Below, in pieces: positions 46,649 to 56,921 of a stretch of 64,000 bases of DNA (positions are counted from its first letter, which is position 1; each line of letters begins with the position of its first letter). Source of the DNA: Cupriavidus taiwanensis. Lineage in GTDB: Bacteria; Pseudomonadota; Gammaproteobacteria; Burkholderiales; Burkholderiaceae. The position numbers and the translations under genes were made by a program. The notes below the pieces were generated by a model. That model was not told the DNA's origin, did not search any database, and saw only the letters and a program-made list of their open reading frames with translations. Location: the NCBI RefSeq assembly GCF_900250075.1, contig NZ_LT977070.1, positions 2,054,734 through 2,118,733 of the forward strand. Reading direction: 5' to 3'.

Positions 46649-47419
46649 TCAGGCCGTGCCAGAAAGTCCGGGCGCGACCAGCTGCGCACTGGTGCGGCCG
46701 AAGCGGCGTTCGCGCTGGCGGTACGAGGCAAAGGCCTTGTCGAGTTCCGCGGCGTCGAAATCCGGCCAGTAGACGTCGGTGAAGTACAGCTCGGAATAGG
46801 CGAGCTGCCACAGCAGGAAATTGCTGATGCGCTGTTCGCCGCCGGTGCGGATGAACAGGTCCGGCTCCGGTGCATAGGCCATGGCCAGGTGCGGGGCCAG
46901 CAGCGATTCGTCGATGGTTTCGGGATCGAGCATGGGCGAGCGCGCCAGCATCTTGCGCATGGCCTGCAGCAGGTCCCAGCGCCCGCCGTAGTTGGCGGCG
47001 ATGGTGACGGTCAGGCCGGTATTGCCGGCGGTGCGCGCCTCGGCATCCTTGATCAGCCGCTGGATGCGCGGGCTGAAGCGGCTCAGGTCGCCCACCACCC
47101 GCAGCCGGATGTTGTTGGCGTGCATCTTCACCACTTCGCGCCGCAGCGACATCATGAACAGCCGCATCAGGAACGAGACCTCGTCGGCCGGACGGCGCCA
47201 GTTCTCGGAGCTGAACGCGAACAGCGTCAGGTACTGCACGCCCCGCGCGGCGCAGGCTTCCACCACCGCGCGCACGGCGTCCAGCCCGCGGCTGTGCCCC
47301 GCCACGCGCGGCAGGTGCCGCTGGGTCGCCCAGCGGCCGTTGCCGTCCATGATGATGGCAACGTGCCTAGGCACGTAGGAAGTATCGGGTACGGCAAGCG
47401 TCGAGCTGATGTGCTGCAT
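46649..47419 (-). CDS. uppS: Undecaprenyl diphosphate synthase
   Basis: A 256-residue cis-prenyltransferase making the C55 carrier for peptidoglycan and O-antigen. The FPP-binding motif [10 protein letters not shown] has catalytic Asp25. [14 protein letters not shown] and the C-terminal [30 protein letters not shown] are conserved. The ATG at 47419 gives a short extra N-terminus ([10 protein letters not shown]) before the core; a start a few codons later cannot be excluded. It sits between frr and cdsA. Confidence 0.96.
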   Translation of the reverse strand: MQHISSTLAVPDTSYVPRHVAIIMDGNGRWATQRHLPRVAGHSRGLDAVRAVVEACAARGVQYLTLFAFSSENWRRPADEVSFLMRLFMMSLRREVVKMHANNIRLRVVGDLSRFSPRIQRLIKDAEARTAGNTGLTVTIAANYGGRWDLLQAMRKMLARSPMLDPETIDESLLAPHLAMAYAPEPDLFIRTGGEQRISNFLLWQLAYSELYFTDVYWPDFDAAELDKAFASYRQRERRFGRTSAQLVAPGLSGTA

Positions 47420-47465
47420 GGGCGTGAGACGGTCGCTGACAGACCCGGCCAGGCCGGGACGGACG

Positions 47466-48026
47466 TCAGACCGTCATGATCTCCTTCTCTTTTTCGGCGA
47501 CCATCTTGTCGATCTCGGCCACGTACTTGTCGGTCAGTTTCTGCACCTCGTCCTGGCCGCGGCGCTCTTCGTCCTCGGAAATGGTCTTGTCCTTGACCAG
47601 CTTCTTGAACTGTTCGTTGGCATCGCGGCGCAGGTTGCGCACCGCCACCTTGGCACCCTCGGCCTCGCCCTTCACGACCTTGGTCAGCTCCTTGCGGCGC
47701 TCTTCGGTCAGTGCAGGCATCGGCACACGGATCACTTCGCCCATGGTGGCCGGATTCAGGCCCAGGTCGCAATCGCGGATGGCCTTCTCGACCGCGCCCA
47801 CCATTTTCTTTTCCCACGGCTGCACCGTGATGGTACGGGCGTCGGCCAGGCCGATCGCCGCCACCTGGCTGATGGGCACCATCGAGCCGTAGTAATCCAC
47901 CTGAACGTGGTCGAGCAGGCCGGTATGGGCACGGCCGGTGCGGATCTTGGCCAGATCGGCCTTGAAGGCTTCGATCGACTTCTGCATTTTCTGCTCGACG
48001 CTCTTCTTTGTGTCGGCGACGCTCAT
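47466..48026 (-). CDS. frr: Ribosome recycling factor
   Basis: A 186-residue factor that, with EF-G, splits post-termination ribosomes. The three-helix-bundle motifs are seen: [37 protein letters not shown], then [34 protein letters not shown] and a helical C-terminus. Length matches E. coli (185). Start ATG 48026. It is followed by uppS 46 bp downstream, with pyrH 141 bp upstream. Confidence 0.97.
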   Translation of the reverse strand: MSVADTKKSVEQKMQKSIEAFKADLAKIRTGRAHTGLLDHVQVDYYGSMVPISQVAAIGLADARTITVQPWEKKMVGAVEKAIRDCDLGLNPATMGEVIRVPMPALTEERRKELTKVVKGEAEGAKVAVRNLRRDANEQFKKLVKDKTISEDEERRGQDEVQKLTDKYVAEIDKMVAEKEKEIMTV

Positions 48027-48167
48027 TTTTACCTCCGGAAATCAGCCAACCAAGATCCCCTCTGGTGGGGATCGAAAATGAATCATTCTACTCTTTGCCC
48101 GGCTGGATACCAGCGCCGCGGCGCGGCCTCCGTTACCGGACTCACAGATGCGGCTCAGCGATGAAGA

Positions 48168-48878
48168 TCACACATGCACCAGCGTACCCTCATCCTCGCC
48201 CAGGATGACGCGCTTGAGCGCGCCGGGCTTCACGATCGAGAACACCTTGATCGGCAGCTTCTGGTCGCGGCACAGCGCGAACGCGGTGGCGTCCATCACC
48301 TGCAGGTTGCGCGAGATGGCCTCGTCGAAGCTGATGGTGGTGTAGCGCGTGGCGCTCGGATCCTTCTTCGGGTCGGCGGTGTAGACGCCGTCGACCTTGG
48401 TCGCCTTCAGCACGATCTCGGCGCCGATCTCGGAGCCGCGCAGCGCGGCCGCGGTGTCGGTGGTGAAGAACGGGTTGCCGGTGCCGGCGGCGAAGATCAC
48501 CACCTTGCCCTCTTCCAGCTGGCGGATCGCGCGCGGGCGGATATAGGGCTCGACCACCTGGTCCATGCGCAGCGCCGACTGCACGCGGCCTTCGATATTG
48601 GCGTGGCGCATGGCGTCCTGCAGCGCCAGCGCGTTCATCATGGTGGCCAGCATGCCCATGTAGTCGGCGGTGGCGCGGTCCATGCCGGCAGCGCCGCCGG
48701 CCACGCCGCGGAAGATATTGCCGCCGCCGATCACCACCGCCACCTGCACACCGAGCTTCACGATCTCGGCAATGTCGTTCACCATCGCCTCGATGGTGGA
48801 GCGGTTGATGCCGAAGGCATCGTCGCCCATCAGGGCTTCACCGGACAGTTTCAGAAGGACGCGCTTGTAGGCTGGCAT
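48168..48878 (-). CDS. pyrH: UMP kinase
   Basis: A 236-residue hexameric amino-acid-kinase-fold enzyme phosphorylating UMP. It has [21 protein letters not shown] (about 3-23), [38 protein letters not shown] and [20 protein letters not shown]. The ATG at 48878 ([10 protein letters not shown]) is conserved. The upstream gap to tsf (48879-49176, 298 bp) holds three 14-bp tandem repeats, a TATAAT promoter element and a GC hairpin, but no further gene. A longer frame to 48974 would run through the tandem repeats and is rejected. Confidence 0.97.
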   Translation of the reverse strand: MPAYKRVLLKLSGEALMGDDAFGINRSTIEAMVNDIAEIVKLGVQVAVVIGGGNIFRGVAGGAAGMDRATADYMGMLATMMNALALQDAMRHANIEGRVQSALRMDQVVEPYIRPRAIRQLEEGKVVIFAAGTGNPFFTTDTAAALRGSEIGAEIVLKATKVDGVYTADPKKDPSATRYTTISFDEAISRNLQVMDATAFALCRDQKLPIKVFSIVKPGALKRVILGEDEGTLVHV

Positions 48879-48903
48879 GTTCACCCTCGGAAGGAGCAGT
48901 TCG

Positions 48904-48945
48904 CTCGGTTGAGACGGCTCGGTCGAGACGACTCGGTTGAGACAC
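48904..48945. repeat. Three tandem 14-bp repeats in the pyrH leader
   Basis: Three consecutive units read CTCGGTTGAGACGG (48904-48917), CTCGGTCGAGACGA (48918-48931) and CTCGGTTGAGACAC (48932-48945). Each unit contains a small palindrome, CGGTTGAG- or TCGGTCGA-type. They lie in the 5' leader 26-67 bp upstream of the pyrH start on the transcribed strand. They could fold into RNA structures or bind a regulator. Confidence 0.7.
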
Positions 48946-49125
48946 TGGGACGTATGTTTTGGCACCGGCAGCACGGGTCATCGTGCCGCCGGCAGGAGAA
49001 AAGCCGGTTTTCGGGGTGCCCCGGCCGAAACCGGACCACCGCGGAAACAGACTGCTGCAATGCAACGCCGGCCGCGCCGTGCTGCACTACTTATGCAGAG
49101 GGGCACCTTGCGGCGCCCCTGCGGC

Positions 49126-49154
49126 ATTATAGGCGCCCGCGCCGGCCCTGACGG
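49126..49154 (-). promoter_or_regulatory. Candidate pyrH promoter
   Basis: A perfect TATAAT -10 box lies at 49131-49126 on the minus strand, with a poor -35 (CCGTCA, 49154-49149) 17 bp upstream. The predicted transcript start is about 240 bp before pyrH, leaving a long leader that includes the tandem repeats. The -35 region overlaps a GC hairpin at 49141-49159. Confidence 0.5.
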
Positions 49155-49159
49155 CCGGC
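49141..49159 (-). terminator. GC hairpin after tsf
   Basis: GCCGGCC (49141-49147) pairs with GGCCGGC (49153-49159) around a 5-nt loop, starting 18 bp past the tsf stop. There is no T-run, so termination would be weak. It may separate rpsB-tsf from pyrH expression together with the promoter beside it. Confidence 0.4.
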
Positions 49160-49176
49160 CCGGCGCGCCCCGGACA

Positions 49177-50055
49177 TCAGCCCTTCTGGGCAGCGGCCAC
49201 CTGGGCGGCCACTTCAGCGGCGAAGTCGTCCTGCTTCTTCTCGATGCCTTCGCCCACCACGTACAGGGTGAAGCCCTTCACGGTCGTGTTGGCGGCCTTC
49301 AGCATCTGCTCGACGGTCTGCTTGTCGTTCTTCACGAACGGCTGGTTGAACAGCGAGACTTCCTTCAGGTACTTCTGCACAGAACCTTCGACCATCTTGG
49401 CGGCGATCTCGGCCGGCTTGCCCGATTCGGCAGCCTTCTGCTCGGCGATGCTGCGCTCCTTGGCGATCAGGTCGGCCGGGACCTGCTCGGCCGACAGCGA
49501 CACCGGCTTCATCGCGGCCACGTGCATGGCGACGTCCTTGGCGGCGGCTTCGTCGCCGTCGAACTCGACCATCACGCCGATGCGAGTGCCGTGCAGGTAC
49601 GAGACCAGCTTGCCGCCGTTGGCGTAGCGGGTGAAGCGGCGGATCGTCATGTTCTCGCCGATCTTGCCGATCAGGGCAGCGCGGGTGGCTTCGACGCTGA
49701 CGCCGTCGATTTCCAGCGCCGACAGCGCGGCCACGTCGGCCGGGTTCTGCTTGGCGATCAGTTCAGCCACCTTGGCCGAGAAGGCCAGGAAGTCGTCGTT
49801 CTTGGAGACGAAATCGGTCTCGCAGTTCAGCTCGACCAGCACGCCGGTGGTGCCGTCGATGAACGATGCCACCACGCCTTCGGCGGTCACGCGCGAGGCG
49901 GCCTTGCTGGCCTTGTTGCCCAGCTTGACGCGCAGCAGCTCTTCGGCCTTGTTCAGGTCGCCGTCGGCCTCGGTCAGGGCCTTCTTGCATTCCATCATGG
50001 GCGCGTCGGTCTTCGCGCGCAGTTCTGCAACCATGCTTGCGGTAATTGCCGCCAT
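49177..50055 (-). CDS. tsf: Elongation factor Ts
   Basis: A 292-residue nucleotide exchange factor for EF-Tu. The N-terminal domain has the UBA-like [30 protein letters not shown], and the core has the EF-Tu-contacting stretch [15 protein letters not shown] (about 75-90). The dimerisation subdomains follow. Length is normal (E. coli 283). Its start lies 284 bp after rpsB, with an attenuator-like terminator in between, the standard rpsB-tsf arrangement. Confidence 0.98.
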   Translation of the reverse strand: MAAITASMVAELRAKTDAPMMECKKALTEADGDLNKAEELLRVKLGNKASKAASRVTAEGVVASFIDGTTGVLVELNCETDFVSKNDDFLAFSAKVAELIAKQNPADVAALSALEIDGVSVEATRAALIGKIGENMTIRRFTRYANGGKLVSYLHGTRIGVMVEFDGDEAAAKDVAMHVAAMKPVSLSAEQVPADLIAKERSIAEQKAAESGKPAEIAAKMVEGSVQKYLKEVSLFNQPFVKNDKQTVEQMLKAANTTVKGFTLYVVGEGIEKKQDDFAAEVAAQVAAAQKG

Positions 50056-50177
50056 TTGTCACTCCTTGAATGGTTCGCGCCGGCTGCCGGCAGTCGCCCG
50101 CGGCACCCGGTCGGTGGGTCTTCAGCGCACCCGCGGCAGATCTTGCCTGCGGCGGATGACAACAATTCAAATTCGAA

Positions 50178-50210
50178 AAAAGGGGGCGCCAGATGTGCCC
50201 CCTTTTTTGC
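50178..50210 (-). terminator. Attenuator/terminator between rpsB and tsf
   Basis: AAAAAAGGGGGC (50178-50189) pairs with GCCCCCTTTTTT (50199-50210) around a 9-nt loop, so it could act in both directions. It lies between rpsB and tsf, where a partial terminator commonly lowers tsf output relative to S2 in proteobacteria. The remaining 250 bp of the gap show no gene. Confidence 0.82.
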
Positions 50211-50339
50211 CCTGCTGCCGAAGTACCCCGGCTTGCGCCCTGCGCGCTGCCCGGCGTGCCGGGCGGCAGGCGATGCCTGCCTTGTCGTGTGTTGACGTGC
50301 GCGCTATCGGGTTCCTTTCAGCAGCGGGCCGGGAGGCTA

Positions 50340-51083
50340 TCAGCCTTCCTGCACTTCGACGAATTCGTCGTCGCCGCGGGCGGCTTCAACGACTTCCTGC
50401 ACGGCGTTGGCACGGCCTTCCAGGATCGCGTCGGCCACGCCGCGCACGTACAGGGCCACGGCCTTGCTCGAGTCGTCGTTGCCCGGGATCACGTAATCGA
50501 TGCCTTCCGGCGAGTGGTTGGTATCGACCACGCCGATCACGGGGATGCCCAGCTTGTTGGCTTCGGTCACGGCAATCTTGTGGTAGCCGACGTCGACCAC
50601 GAAGATCGCGTCAGGCACGCCGCCCATTTCCTTGATGCCGCCGATCGACTTTTCCAGCTTGATCATCTCGCGCTCGAACATCAGCGCTTCCTTCTTGCTC
50701 ATGGTTTCCAGCGCGCCGGCTTCCTTGGCGGCTTCCATGTCCTTCAGGCGCTTGATCGAGGTCTTGACCGTCTTGAAGTTGGTCAGCATGCCGCCGAGCC
50801 AGCGGGCGTCGACGTAGGGCATGCCGGCACGGCCTGCTTCTTCAGCCAGGATTTCGCGCGACTGGCGCTTGGTGCCCACGAAAAGGATGGTGCCGCGATT
50901 GGCCGCCAGCTGACGCACGTACTTCATGGCGTCCTGGAACATCGGCAGCGTCTTTTCGAGGTTGATGATGTGGATCTTGTTGCGATGGCCGAAGATGAAG
51001 GGGGCCATCTTCGGGTTCCAGAAGCGGGTCTGGTGGCCGAAGTGGCAACCGGCTTCCAGCATTTCGCGCATGGTCACGGACAT
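50340..51083 (-). CDS. rpsB: 30S ribosomal protein S2
   Basis: A 247-residue small-subunit ribosomal protein. It starts [26 protein letters not shown] and includes [40 protein letters not shown] and the C-terminal [22 protein letters not shown]. The start ATG at 51083 is the conserved one; longer frames extend into the promoter. Length is near E. coli S2 (241). It heads the leftward rpsB-tsf unit and diverges from map. Confidence 0.98.
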   Translation of the reverse strand: MSVTMREMLEAGCHFGHQTRFWNPKMAPFIFGHRNKIHIINLEKTLPMFQDAMKYVRQLAANRGTILFVGTKRQSREILAEEAGRAGMPYVDARWLGGMLTNFKTVKTSIKRLKDMEAAKEAGALETMSKKEALMFEREMIKLEKSIGGIKEMGGVPDAIFVVDVGYHKIAVTEANKLGIPVIGVVDTNHSPEGIDYVIPGNDDSSKAVALYVRGVADAILEGRANAVQEVVEAARGDDEFVEVQEG

Positions 51084-51421
51084 GAAAATCTCCAAAGGGT
51101 TAGGTCTGAAGCCCGCCCCGACATTCCTGAAAAGGAACACCCCGGATAGGCGGGCCAGCGATTTCAAGCGACAGGATAGGATCCTGCCAAAATAACCGAC
51201 CTGGCCGGCGCAATTGCTGCGGCGCAACCAAATCAGCCCGCTATTCTAGCAACAAAAGTACCGCCCGCTCAAGCCGCTGTGCTCGGTTCCGCCTCTGGCG
51301 GCCGATTCCGGGCGGCCCGGAACAGGCTGCGATCCGGCCTCGATGGTGCGATAATCCCACTTTGATCCTTCGATTCCGGCGTGGCCAGTGGCCCCGCCAT
51401 CACTTTTTCTGGCGACGCAGC
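51084..51421. other. Divergent rpsB/map intergenic region, 338 bp, no gene
   Basis: No coding frame is supported here. Near 51240-51275 is an AT-rich patch with the predicted rpsB promoter. A GATAAT at 51350-51355 could be a weak -10 box for map. The roughly 160-base rpsB leader is long enough for autoregulation by S2, which is known in other bacteria, but I cannot identify the S2-binding fold by eye. Confidence 0.6.
51243..51272 (-). promoter_or_regulatory. Predicted rpsB promoter
   Basis: On the minus strand TTGAGC (51272-51267) is followed after 18 bp by TAGAAT (51248-51243). This gives a sigma-70-like promoter with a leader of about 155 nt before rpsB. Confidence 0.55.
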
Positions 51422-52240
51422 ATGAGCATTTACCTGAACACCGCCGAAGACATCGCCCACATGCGCGTGGCCTGCCGCCTTGCCTCCGAAGTCCTCGACT
51501 ACATCACGCCCTTCGTGCAGCCCGGCGTCACCACCGGCGAACTGGACCGCCTGTGCCACGCCTACATGCGCGACGTGCAGGGCACCGTGCCGGCGCCGTT
51601 GAATTATGCGCCCCCGGGCTACCCGCCCTTCCCCGGCGCGATCTGCACCTCGGTCAACGACGTGATCTGCCACGGCATCCCCGGGGAGCGCGTGCTCAAG
51701 AGCGGCGACGCCGTCAATCTCGACATCACCGTCATCACCAAGGACGGTTACTACGGCGACACCAGCCGCATGTTCATCGTCGGCGAGGGCTCGATCCTGG
51801 CCAAGCGCCTGGCGCAAGTGACCTACGAGTGCATGTGGAAAGGCATCGCGCAAGTGCGCCATGGCGCGCGCCTGGGCGATATCGGCCACGCCATCCAGGC
51901 GCATGCCGAAGCCGCCGGCTACAGCGTGGTGCGCGAGTACTGCGGCCACGGCATCGGCAAGAACTTCCACGAAGACCCGCAGATCCTGCACTACGGCCGC
52001 CCCGGCACCGGCGCCGAGATCAAGGCCGGCATGATCTTCACGGTGGAGCCGATGATCAACGCCGGCAAGCGCGATATCCGCACCATGCCCGACCAGTGGA
52101 CCGTGAAGACCCGCGACCGCAGCCTGTCGGCGCAGTGGGAGCACACCGTGCTGGTCACCGAGACCGGCTACGAGGTGCTGACGGTGTCCGCCGGCACCCC
52201 GGCGCCGCCGGCCTTCATCACCGATTCCGTGGCGGCCTGA
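51422..52240 (+). CDS. map: Methionine aminopeptidase, type I
   Basis: A 272-residue metalloenzyme that removes the initiator Met. It shows the five family metal ligands in order: Asp in VNLDITV, Asp in YYGDTSRM, His in GHGIGKNFHEDP, Glu in FTVEPMIN and Glu in QWEHTVLV. CHGIPGERVLKSGD is conserved. ATG 51422 (MSIYLNTAEDI) is used; an upstream in-frame ATG at 51362 is unlikely. It diverges from rpsB, as is usual, and a terminator follows. Confidence 0.97.
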   Translation: MSIYLNTAEDIAHMRVACRLASEVLDYITPFVQPGVTTGELDRLCHAYMRDVQGTVPAPLNYAPPGYPPFPGAICTSVNDVICHGIPGERVLKSGDAVNLDITVITKDGYYGDTSRMFIVGEGSILAKRLAQVTYECMWKGIAQVRHGARLGDIGHAIQAHAEAAGYSVVREYCGHGIGKNFHEDPQILHYGRPGTGAEIKAGMIFTVEPMINAGKRDIRTMPDQWTVKTRDRSLSAQWEHTVLVTETGYEVLTVSAGTPAPPAFITDSVAA

Positions 52241-52257
52241 CGCCGCGCAGAAGCCAG

Positions 52258-52285
52258 GGGCGCCTGACCGGGCGCCCTTCTTTTT
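52258..52285 (+). terminator. Likely terminator of map
   Basis: GGGCGCC (52258-52264) pairs with GGCGCCC (52271-52277) around a 6-nt loop, followed by TTCTTTTT. It is 17 bp after the map stop and just upstream of glnD. Confidence 0.7.
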
Positions 52286-52291
52286 CCAGCC

Positions 52292-54901
52292 GTGCCGACG
52301 AATCCTTCCGCCCTCTCCATGGACACCACGCCGGAACTGCTGCTGGCCGCGCGCGTGCGCGACCAGCTCAAAATCGACAAGCAGGCGCTGTTTGCGGACT
52401 TCAACGCCAGCGCCAATGCCGGCACGCTGACCACGCGGCTGCGCCGCGCCGTCGATGCCGCGCTGGGCGAGGCATGGCGCGGGCTGGCGATGCCGGCGGA
52501 CGCGGCGCTGGTGGCGGTGGGCGGCTACGGCCGCGGCGAGCTGTTCCCGTACTCGGACGTCGACGTGCTGTTGTTGCTGCCCGCCGAGCCCGACCGGGAG
52601 ACTGCCGGCAAGCTGGAACGCTTTATCGGCCTGTGCTGGGACCTGGGGCTCGAAATCGGCTCGGCCGTGCGCACCGTCGATGACTGCATCCGCGAGTCGC
52701 GCCAGGACGTCACCATCCAGACCTCGCTGCTCGAGGCGCGCCTGCTGACCGGCAACCGCAAGCTGTTCGAGGCGCTCCGCAGCCGCTACCAGGCCGACCT
52801 GGACCCGGCCGCGTTCTTCCAGGCCAAGCTGCTGGAAATGCGCCAGCGCCACGCCAAGTACCAGGACACGCCCTACGCGCTCGAGCCCAACTGCAAGGAA
52901 AGCCCGGGCGGCCTGCGCGACCTGCAGGTGATCCTGTGGATGACCAAGGCCGCGGGCCTGGGCGACAGCTGGAAGGAGTTGTTCGAGAAGGGCCTGCTGA
53001 CGCAACGCGAAGCCCAGGAGCTGGCCCGCAACGAGCGCCTGCTGAAGACTATCCGCGCGCGCCTGCACCTGGTCGCCGGGCGCCGCCAGGACGTGCTGGT
53101 GTTCGACCTGCAGACCGCGCTGGCCGAGGCCTTCGGCTACCGCCAGAGTGCCCACAAACGTGCCAGCGAGCAGCTGATGCGCCGCTACTACTGGGCCGCC
53201 AAGGCGGTGACCCAGCTCAACAGCGTGCTGCTGCTCAATATCGAGGCGATGCTGTTCCCGAGCGAATCGCAGGTGACGCGCGTGCTCAACGAGCGCTTCG
53301 TCGAGCGCCAGGGCATGCTGGAAATCACCAGCGACGACGTCTACGAGCGCGACCCCCACGCCATCCTGGAAACCTTCCTGCTGTACGAGCGCACGCCTGG
53401 CGTGAAGGGGCTGGCGCCGCGCACGCTGCGCGGCTTGTACAACGCGCGCACGGTGATGGACGCGCGCTGGCGCAACGATCCAGAGAACCGCCGGCTGTTC
53501 CTGGCCATCGTGCAGGAGCCGCAGGGCATTACCCATGCGCTGCGGCTGATGAACCAGACCAGCGTGCTGGGCCGCTACCTGATCAACTTCCGGCGCATCG
53601 TCGGGCAGATGCAGCACGACCTGTTCCACGTCTACACCGTGGACCAGCACATCCTGATGGTGGTGCGCAACATGCGCCGCTTCGCCATCGTCGAGCACAC
53701 CCACGAGTTCCCGTTCTGCAGCCAGCTGATGGCCAGCTTCGACAAGCCCTGGGTGCTGTGGGTGGCGGCGCTGTTCCACGATATCGCCAAGGGCCGCGGC
53801 GGCGACCATTCGCGGCTCGGCACCGTCGATGCGCGCCGCTTCTGCCGGCAGCACGGCATTGCGCGCGAAGACGCCGACCTGATCTGCTGGCTGGTCGAGC
53901 ACCACCTCACCATGAGCCACGTCGCGCAGAAGCAGGACCTGACCGATCCGGACGTGGTCCATGCCTTCGCCGAAGTGGTCGGCAGCGAACGCTACCTGAC
54001 CGCGCTCTACCTGCTGACCGTGGCCGATATCCGCGGCACCAGCCCCAAGGTGTGGAATGCGTGGAAGGGCAAGCTGCTGGAAGACCTGTACCACATCACG
54101 CTGCGCGTGCTGGGCGGCGCGCGGGTCGACTCGCATTCGCTGTGGTCGCAGCGCAAGCAAGACACCATCTCGGAACTGCGCCTGAAGGCCTTCGACCCGG
54201 CGCTGGGCAAGTCGCTGTGGGCACAGCTGGACGTGGCCTTCTTCCTGCGCCACGATTCGCACGACATCGCCTGGCTGACGCGCCACCTGTACAACAAGGT
54301 CGACAGCCCGGTGCCGGTGGTCAAGGCGCGCGTGTCGCCGGCCGGCGAAGGCCTGCAGGTGGCGGTCTACATCAAGGACCAGCCTGACCTGTTCGCGCGC
54401 ATCTGCGGCTATTTCGAGCGCAAGGCGTTCTCGATCCAGGACGCCAAGATCCACACCACGCGCCACGGCTACGCGCTCGATACGTTCCAGGTCACCGACC
54501 CCGGCATGGCTGGCGATGGCGGCAATTACCGCGACATCATCGCGCTGGTCGAGCACGAGCTGTGCGAGCGGCTGCGCCTGCAGGGCGCGCTGCCCGAGCC
54601 CACGCAGGGGCGGCTGTCGCGCCAGTCGCGCAGCTTCCCGATCAAGCCGCGCGTCGACCTGCGCCCGGACGAGCGCGGCCAGTATTACCTGCTGTCGCTG
54701 TCCGCCAACGACCGCACCGGCCTGCTGTACGCCATCGCCCGCGTACTGGCACGGCATCGCGTGTCCGTGCACACGGCACGCATCAACACTTTGGGCGAAC
54801 GCGTCGAAGACGTGTTCCTGGTAGACGGCAGCCGCCTGGCCGCCGACAACCGATTGCAGATTCAGCTTGAACAGGACTTGCTCGCCGCCCTCGCCATCTG
54901 A
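52292..54901 (+). CDS. glnD: Bifunctional [protein-PII] uridylyltransferase/uridylyl-removing enzyme
   Basis: An enzyme of about 869 residues that senses glutamine and modifies PII proteins to control nitrogen assimilation. The nucleotidyltransferase domain has [19 protein letters not shown] (about 77-95). A linker and an HD domain ([17 protein letters not shown]) follow, then two C-terminal ACT domains (about 690-775 and 800-869, with [22 protein letters not shown]). The GTG at 52292 (MPTNPSALS) is used as start; the ATG at 52319 would give 860 residues and is almost as plausible, since no ribosome site decides it. It is followed by rluB after 22 bp. Confidence 0.95.
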   Translation: MPTNPSALSMDTTPELLLAARVRDQLKIDKQALFADFNASANAGTLTTRLRRAVDAALGEAWRGLAMPADAALVAVGGYGRGELFPYSDVDVLLLLPAEPDRETAGKLERFIGLCWDLGLEIGSAVRTVDDCIRESRQDVTIQTSLLEARLLTGNRKLFEALRSRYQADLDPAAFFQAKLLEMRQRHAKYQDTPYALEPNCKESPGGLRDLQVILWMTKAAGLGDSWKELFEKGLLTQREAQELARNERLLKTIRARLHLVAGRRQDVLVFDLQTALAEAFGYRQSAHKRASEQLMRRYYWAAKAVTQLNSVLLLNIEAMLFPSESQVTRVLNERFVERQGMLEITSDDVYERDPHAILETFLLYERTPGVKGLAPRTLRGLYNARTVMDARWRNDPENRRLFLAIVQEPQGITHALRLMNQTSVLGRYLINFRRIVGQMQHDLFHVYTVDQHILMVVRNMRRFAIVEHTHEFPFCSQLMASFDKPWVLWVAALFHDIAKGRGGDHSRLGTVDARRFCRQHGIAREDADLICWLVEHHLTMSHVAQKQDLTDPDVVHAFAEVVGSERYLTALYLLTVADIRGTSPKVWNAWKGKLLEDLYHITLRVLGGARVDSHSLWSQRKQDTISELRLKAFDPALGKSLWAQLDVAFFLRHDSHDIAWLTRHLYNKVDSPVPVVKARVSPAGEGLQVAVYIKDQPDLFARICGYFERKAFSIQDAKIHTTRHGYALDTFQVTDPGMAGDGGNYRDIIALVEHELCERLRLQGALPEPTQGRLSRQSRSFPIKPRVDLRPDERGQYYLLSLSANDRTGLLYAIARVLARHRVSVHTARINTLGERVEDVFLVDGSRLAADNRLQIQLEQDLLAALAI

Positions 54902-54923
54902 GGCGGGCGGGCATCATCAACCT

Positions 54924-56687
54924 ATGACCGACAGCAATTCGCCGAAGCGCAAGACGCTAGGCATCAAGGCCGCCAGCGATACCGGCACGGCCGCGCGCAA
55001 GGGCGGCACCCGCCCCGTGCGCGTGTCTGACCTCAACCGCAAGCGCGTGCAGGCCGTCTCCGAGGGCATCAAGCGCGCCCAGCAGCGTGCCGGCAAGACC
55101 GGTGCCAGCGGGGCCCAGGGCGAAGCGCCGGCGCAGCCGCGCCAGCCGCGCACGCCCCGCCCTGCCGACGCCGAACGCCAGGCGCGTCCGCGCCGCTTCG
55201 AGGGCGGCGAGTCGCGCCCGCCGCGACGCTTTGGCGACGACGACAACCGTCCGCGCCGCACCGGCGACGAGCGCGGCGAAGCGCGCCCGCGCCGCTTCGA
55301 AAGCAACGAGTCGCGTCCGCCGCGACGCTTCGGCGATGACGACAACCGTCCGCGCCGTTTCGAAGGCAGCGAATCGCGCCCGCCGCGCCGCTTCAGCGAT
55401 GACGACAAACGTCCGCGCCGTTTCGAGGGCAGCGAAGCGCGCCCGCCGCGCCGCTTCAGCGATGACGAGAACCGCCCGCGCCGCACTGGCGGCGAACGCG
55501 GCGAAGCGCGCCCGCGCCGCTTCGAAGGCAACGAAGCGCGTCCGCCGCGACGCTTCGGCGATGACGACAACCGCCCACGCCGCACCGGCGACGAGCGCGG
55601 CGAAGCGCGCCCGCGCCGTTTCGAAGGCAACGAGTCGCGTCCGCCGCGCCGCTTCGGCGACGACGACAATCGTCCACGCCGCTTCGAAGGCGCCGACTCG
55701 CGCCCGCGCCGCCATGGCGACGACGAGCGGCGCACGCGGCCCGCGCCGTCGGGCGAGCGCCGCCGCGAAGGCACGGCGCCGGCACGCCGCTTCAGCGACG
55801 CGGCCGACCGCATCCGCACCGCCGGCCCCGCTCGCCCGGAACGCCCGGAACGCGCACCAGCGCCGGCTTCGCGCCGCGAAGCTCCCGCGGCGCCGCGCGA
55901 CGAATCCAGCCACGACGACGGCCTGGTACGCCTGTCCAAGCGCATGTCCGAACTCGGCCTGTGCTCGCGCCGCGAGGCGGACGAATGGATTCCGCGCGGG
56001 TGGGTGCTGGTCGATGGCAAGCCCGTGACCGAACTGGGCAGCCGCATCCGCCCGGACGCCGAGATCGAGATCCTGCAGGAAGCGCGCTCCGAGCAAGGCG
56101 AGCGCGTCACCGTGCTGCTGAACAAGCCGGTCGGCTACGTTTCGGGCCAGGCCGAGGACGGTTACGAGCCCGCCGCGGCGCTGTTTGCCCCCGAGAACCA
56201 GTGGGAAGGCGATCCCACGCGCAAGCGCTTTGCGCCGTGGCAGCGCAAGAACCTGGCGCCGGCCGGCCGCCTCGATATCGACTCCACCGGCCTGCTGGTG
56301 CTGACGCAGGACGGCCGCGTCGCGCGCGCGCTGATCGGCGAGGATTCGACCGTCGAGAAGGAATACCTGGTGCGCGTGGTCTGGCACTCGCCGCACGGGC
56401 CGGTCGAGCGCAACATCAGCGCGGAATTCCCCGCCGATGACCTGGAACTGCTGCGCCACGGCCTGTCGCTGGACGGCGTGCCGCTCAAGCCGGCCAAGGT
56501 CAGCTGGCAGAACGAAGAGCAGTTGCGCTTCGTGCTGCGCGAGGGCCGCAAGCGCCAGATCCGCCGCATGTGCGAACAGGTGGGGCTGCAGGTGGTGGGC
56601 CTCAAGCGCGTGCGCATGGGACGCGTGGTGCTGGGCGACCTGCCGCCGGGCAAGTGGCGGTTCCTGGGGCAGTTCGAGAAGTTCTGA
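54924..56687 (+). CDS. rluB: RluB-type 23S rRNA pseudouridine synthase with long Arg-rich repeat N-terminus
   Basis: A 587-residue protein, about twice the usual RluB length (E. coli 291). The C-terminal half is a normal enzyme: an S4 RNA-binding domain (about 332-385, [22 protein letters not shown]) and an RsuA/RluB catalytic domain with [11 protein letters not shown], catalytic Asp451, and [15 protein letters not shown]. The first 320 residues are a low-complexity basic region with seven imperfect repeats based on [19 protein letters not shown] (DNA 55188-55740). These could bind RNA. Start ATG 54924 ([10 protein letters not shown]) gives a basic N-terminus. A strong terminator follows. Confidence 0.93.
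   Translation: MTDSNSPKRKTLGIKAASDTGTAARKGGTRPVRVSDLNRKRVQAVSEGIKRAQQRAGKTGASGAQGEAPAQPRQPRTPRPADAERQARPRRFEGGESRPPRRFGDDDNRPRRTGDERGEARPRRFESNESRPPRRFGDDDNRPRRFEGSESRPPRRFSDDDKRPRRFEGSEARPPRRFSDDENRPRRTGGERGEARPRRFEGNEARPPRRFGDDDNRPRRTGDERGEARPRRFEGNESRPPRRFGDDDNRPRRFEGADSRPRRHGDDERRTRPAPSGERRREGTAPARRFSDAADRIRTAGPARPERPERAPAPASRREAPAAPRDESSHDDGLVRLSKRMSELGLCSRREADEWIPRGWVLVDGKPVTELGSRIRPDAEIEILQEARSEQGERVTVLLNKPVGYVSGQAEDGYEPAAALFAPENQWEGDPTRKRFAPWQRKNLAPAGRLDIDSTGLLVLTQDGRVARALIGEDSTVEKEYLVRVVWHSPHGPVERNISAEFPADDLELLRHGLSLDGVPLKPAKVSWQNEEQLRFVLREGRKRQIRRMCEQVGLQVVGLKRVRMGRVVLGDLPPGKWRFLGQFEKF
55188..55740 (+). repeat. Seven imperfect in-frame repeats within rluB
   Basis: The repeats encode a roughly 24-33 residue unit of the form RRFE-(G/S)-(N/S/G)-E-(S/A)-RPPRRF-(G/S)-DDDN-RPRR. 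Units 1, 4 and 5 carry an extra TG(D/G)ERGEAR. The codons differ slightly between units, so they are diverged at the DNA level while keeping the protein pattern, which suggests selection for the Arg/Asp-rich composition. Confidence 0.85.
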
Positions 56688-56693
56688 TGTGAA

Positions 56694-56720
56694 AAAGCGG
56701 CCGTGATGGCCGCTTTTTTC
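56694..56720 (+). terminator. Rho-independent terminator of rluB
   Basis: AAAGCGGCC (56694-56702) pairs with GGCCGCTTT (56708-56716) around GTGAT, followed by a T-run to 56719. It starts 7 bp after the rluB stop. Confidence 0.88.
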
Positions 56721-56767
56721 GGGGGTTTTGGCAATTGCCACCGCCTCATCCCTGTACCGATTGCGTG

Positions 56768-56889
56768 CTCCCTCTCCCGCTTGCGGGAGAGGGTTGGGGA
56801 GAGGGCCGGTGTGTCGACGAAGTCAAGCCGTCGGTATGCCAGCGCCCGCCCTCTCCCCCGGCCCCTCTCCCGCTAGCGGGAGAGGGGAG
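56768..56889. repeat. Inverted pair of REP-like elements between rluB and def
   Basis: A left unit (56768-56805) contains CCCTCTCCCGC-TT-GCGGGAGAGGG and a right unit (56849-56889) contains CCCCTCTCCCGC-TA-GCGGGAGAGGGG. Each is a long palindrome flanked by a second short copy (GGGGAGAGGG and CCCTCTCCCC), and the two units face opposite ways. They lie between convergent rluB and def and differ in sequence from the element at 27.9 kb, so two REP families are present. Confidence 0.78.
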
Positions 56890-56921
56890 CAAACCAGCAG
56901 CGTGCCGACTGGCATCGCCAT

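Noticed and set aside
51269..54772. Minus-strand open frame of 1,167 codons opposite map and glnD
   Set aside because: Antisense shadow of two clear genes. It arises from high GC at third positions, has low-complexity His/Ala/Arg composition and shows no family motif.
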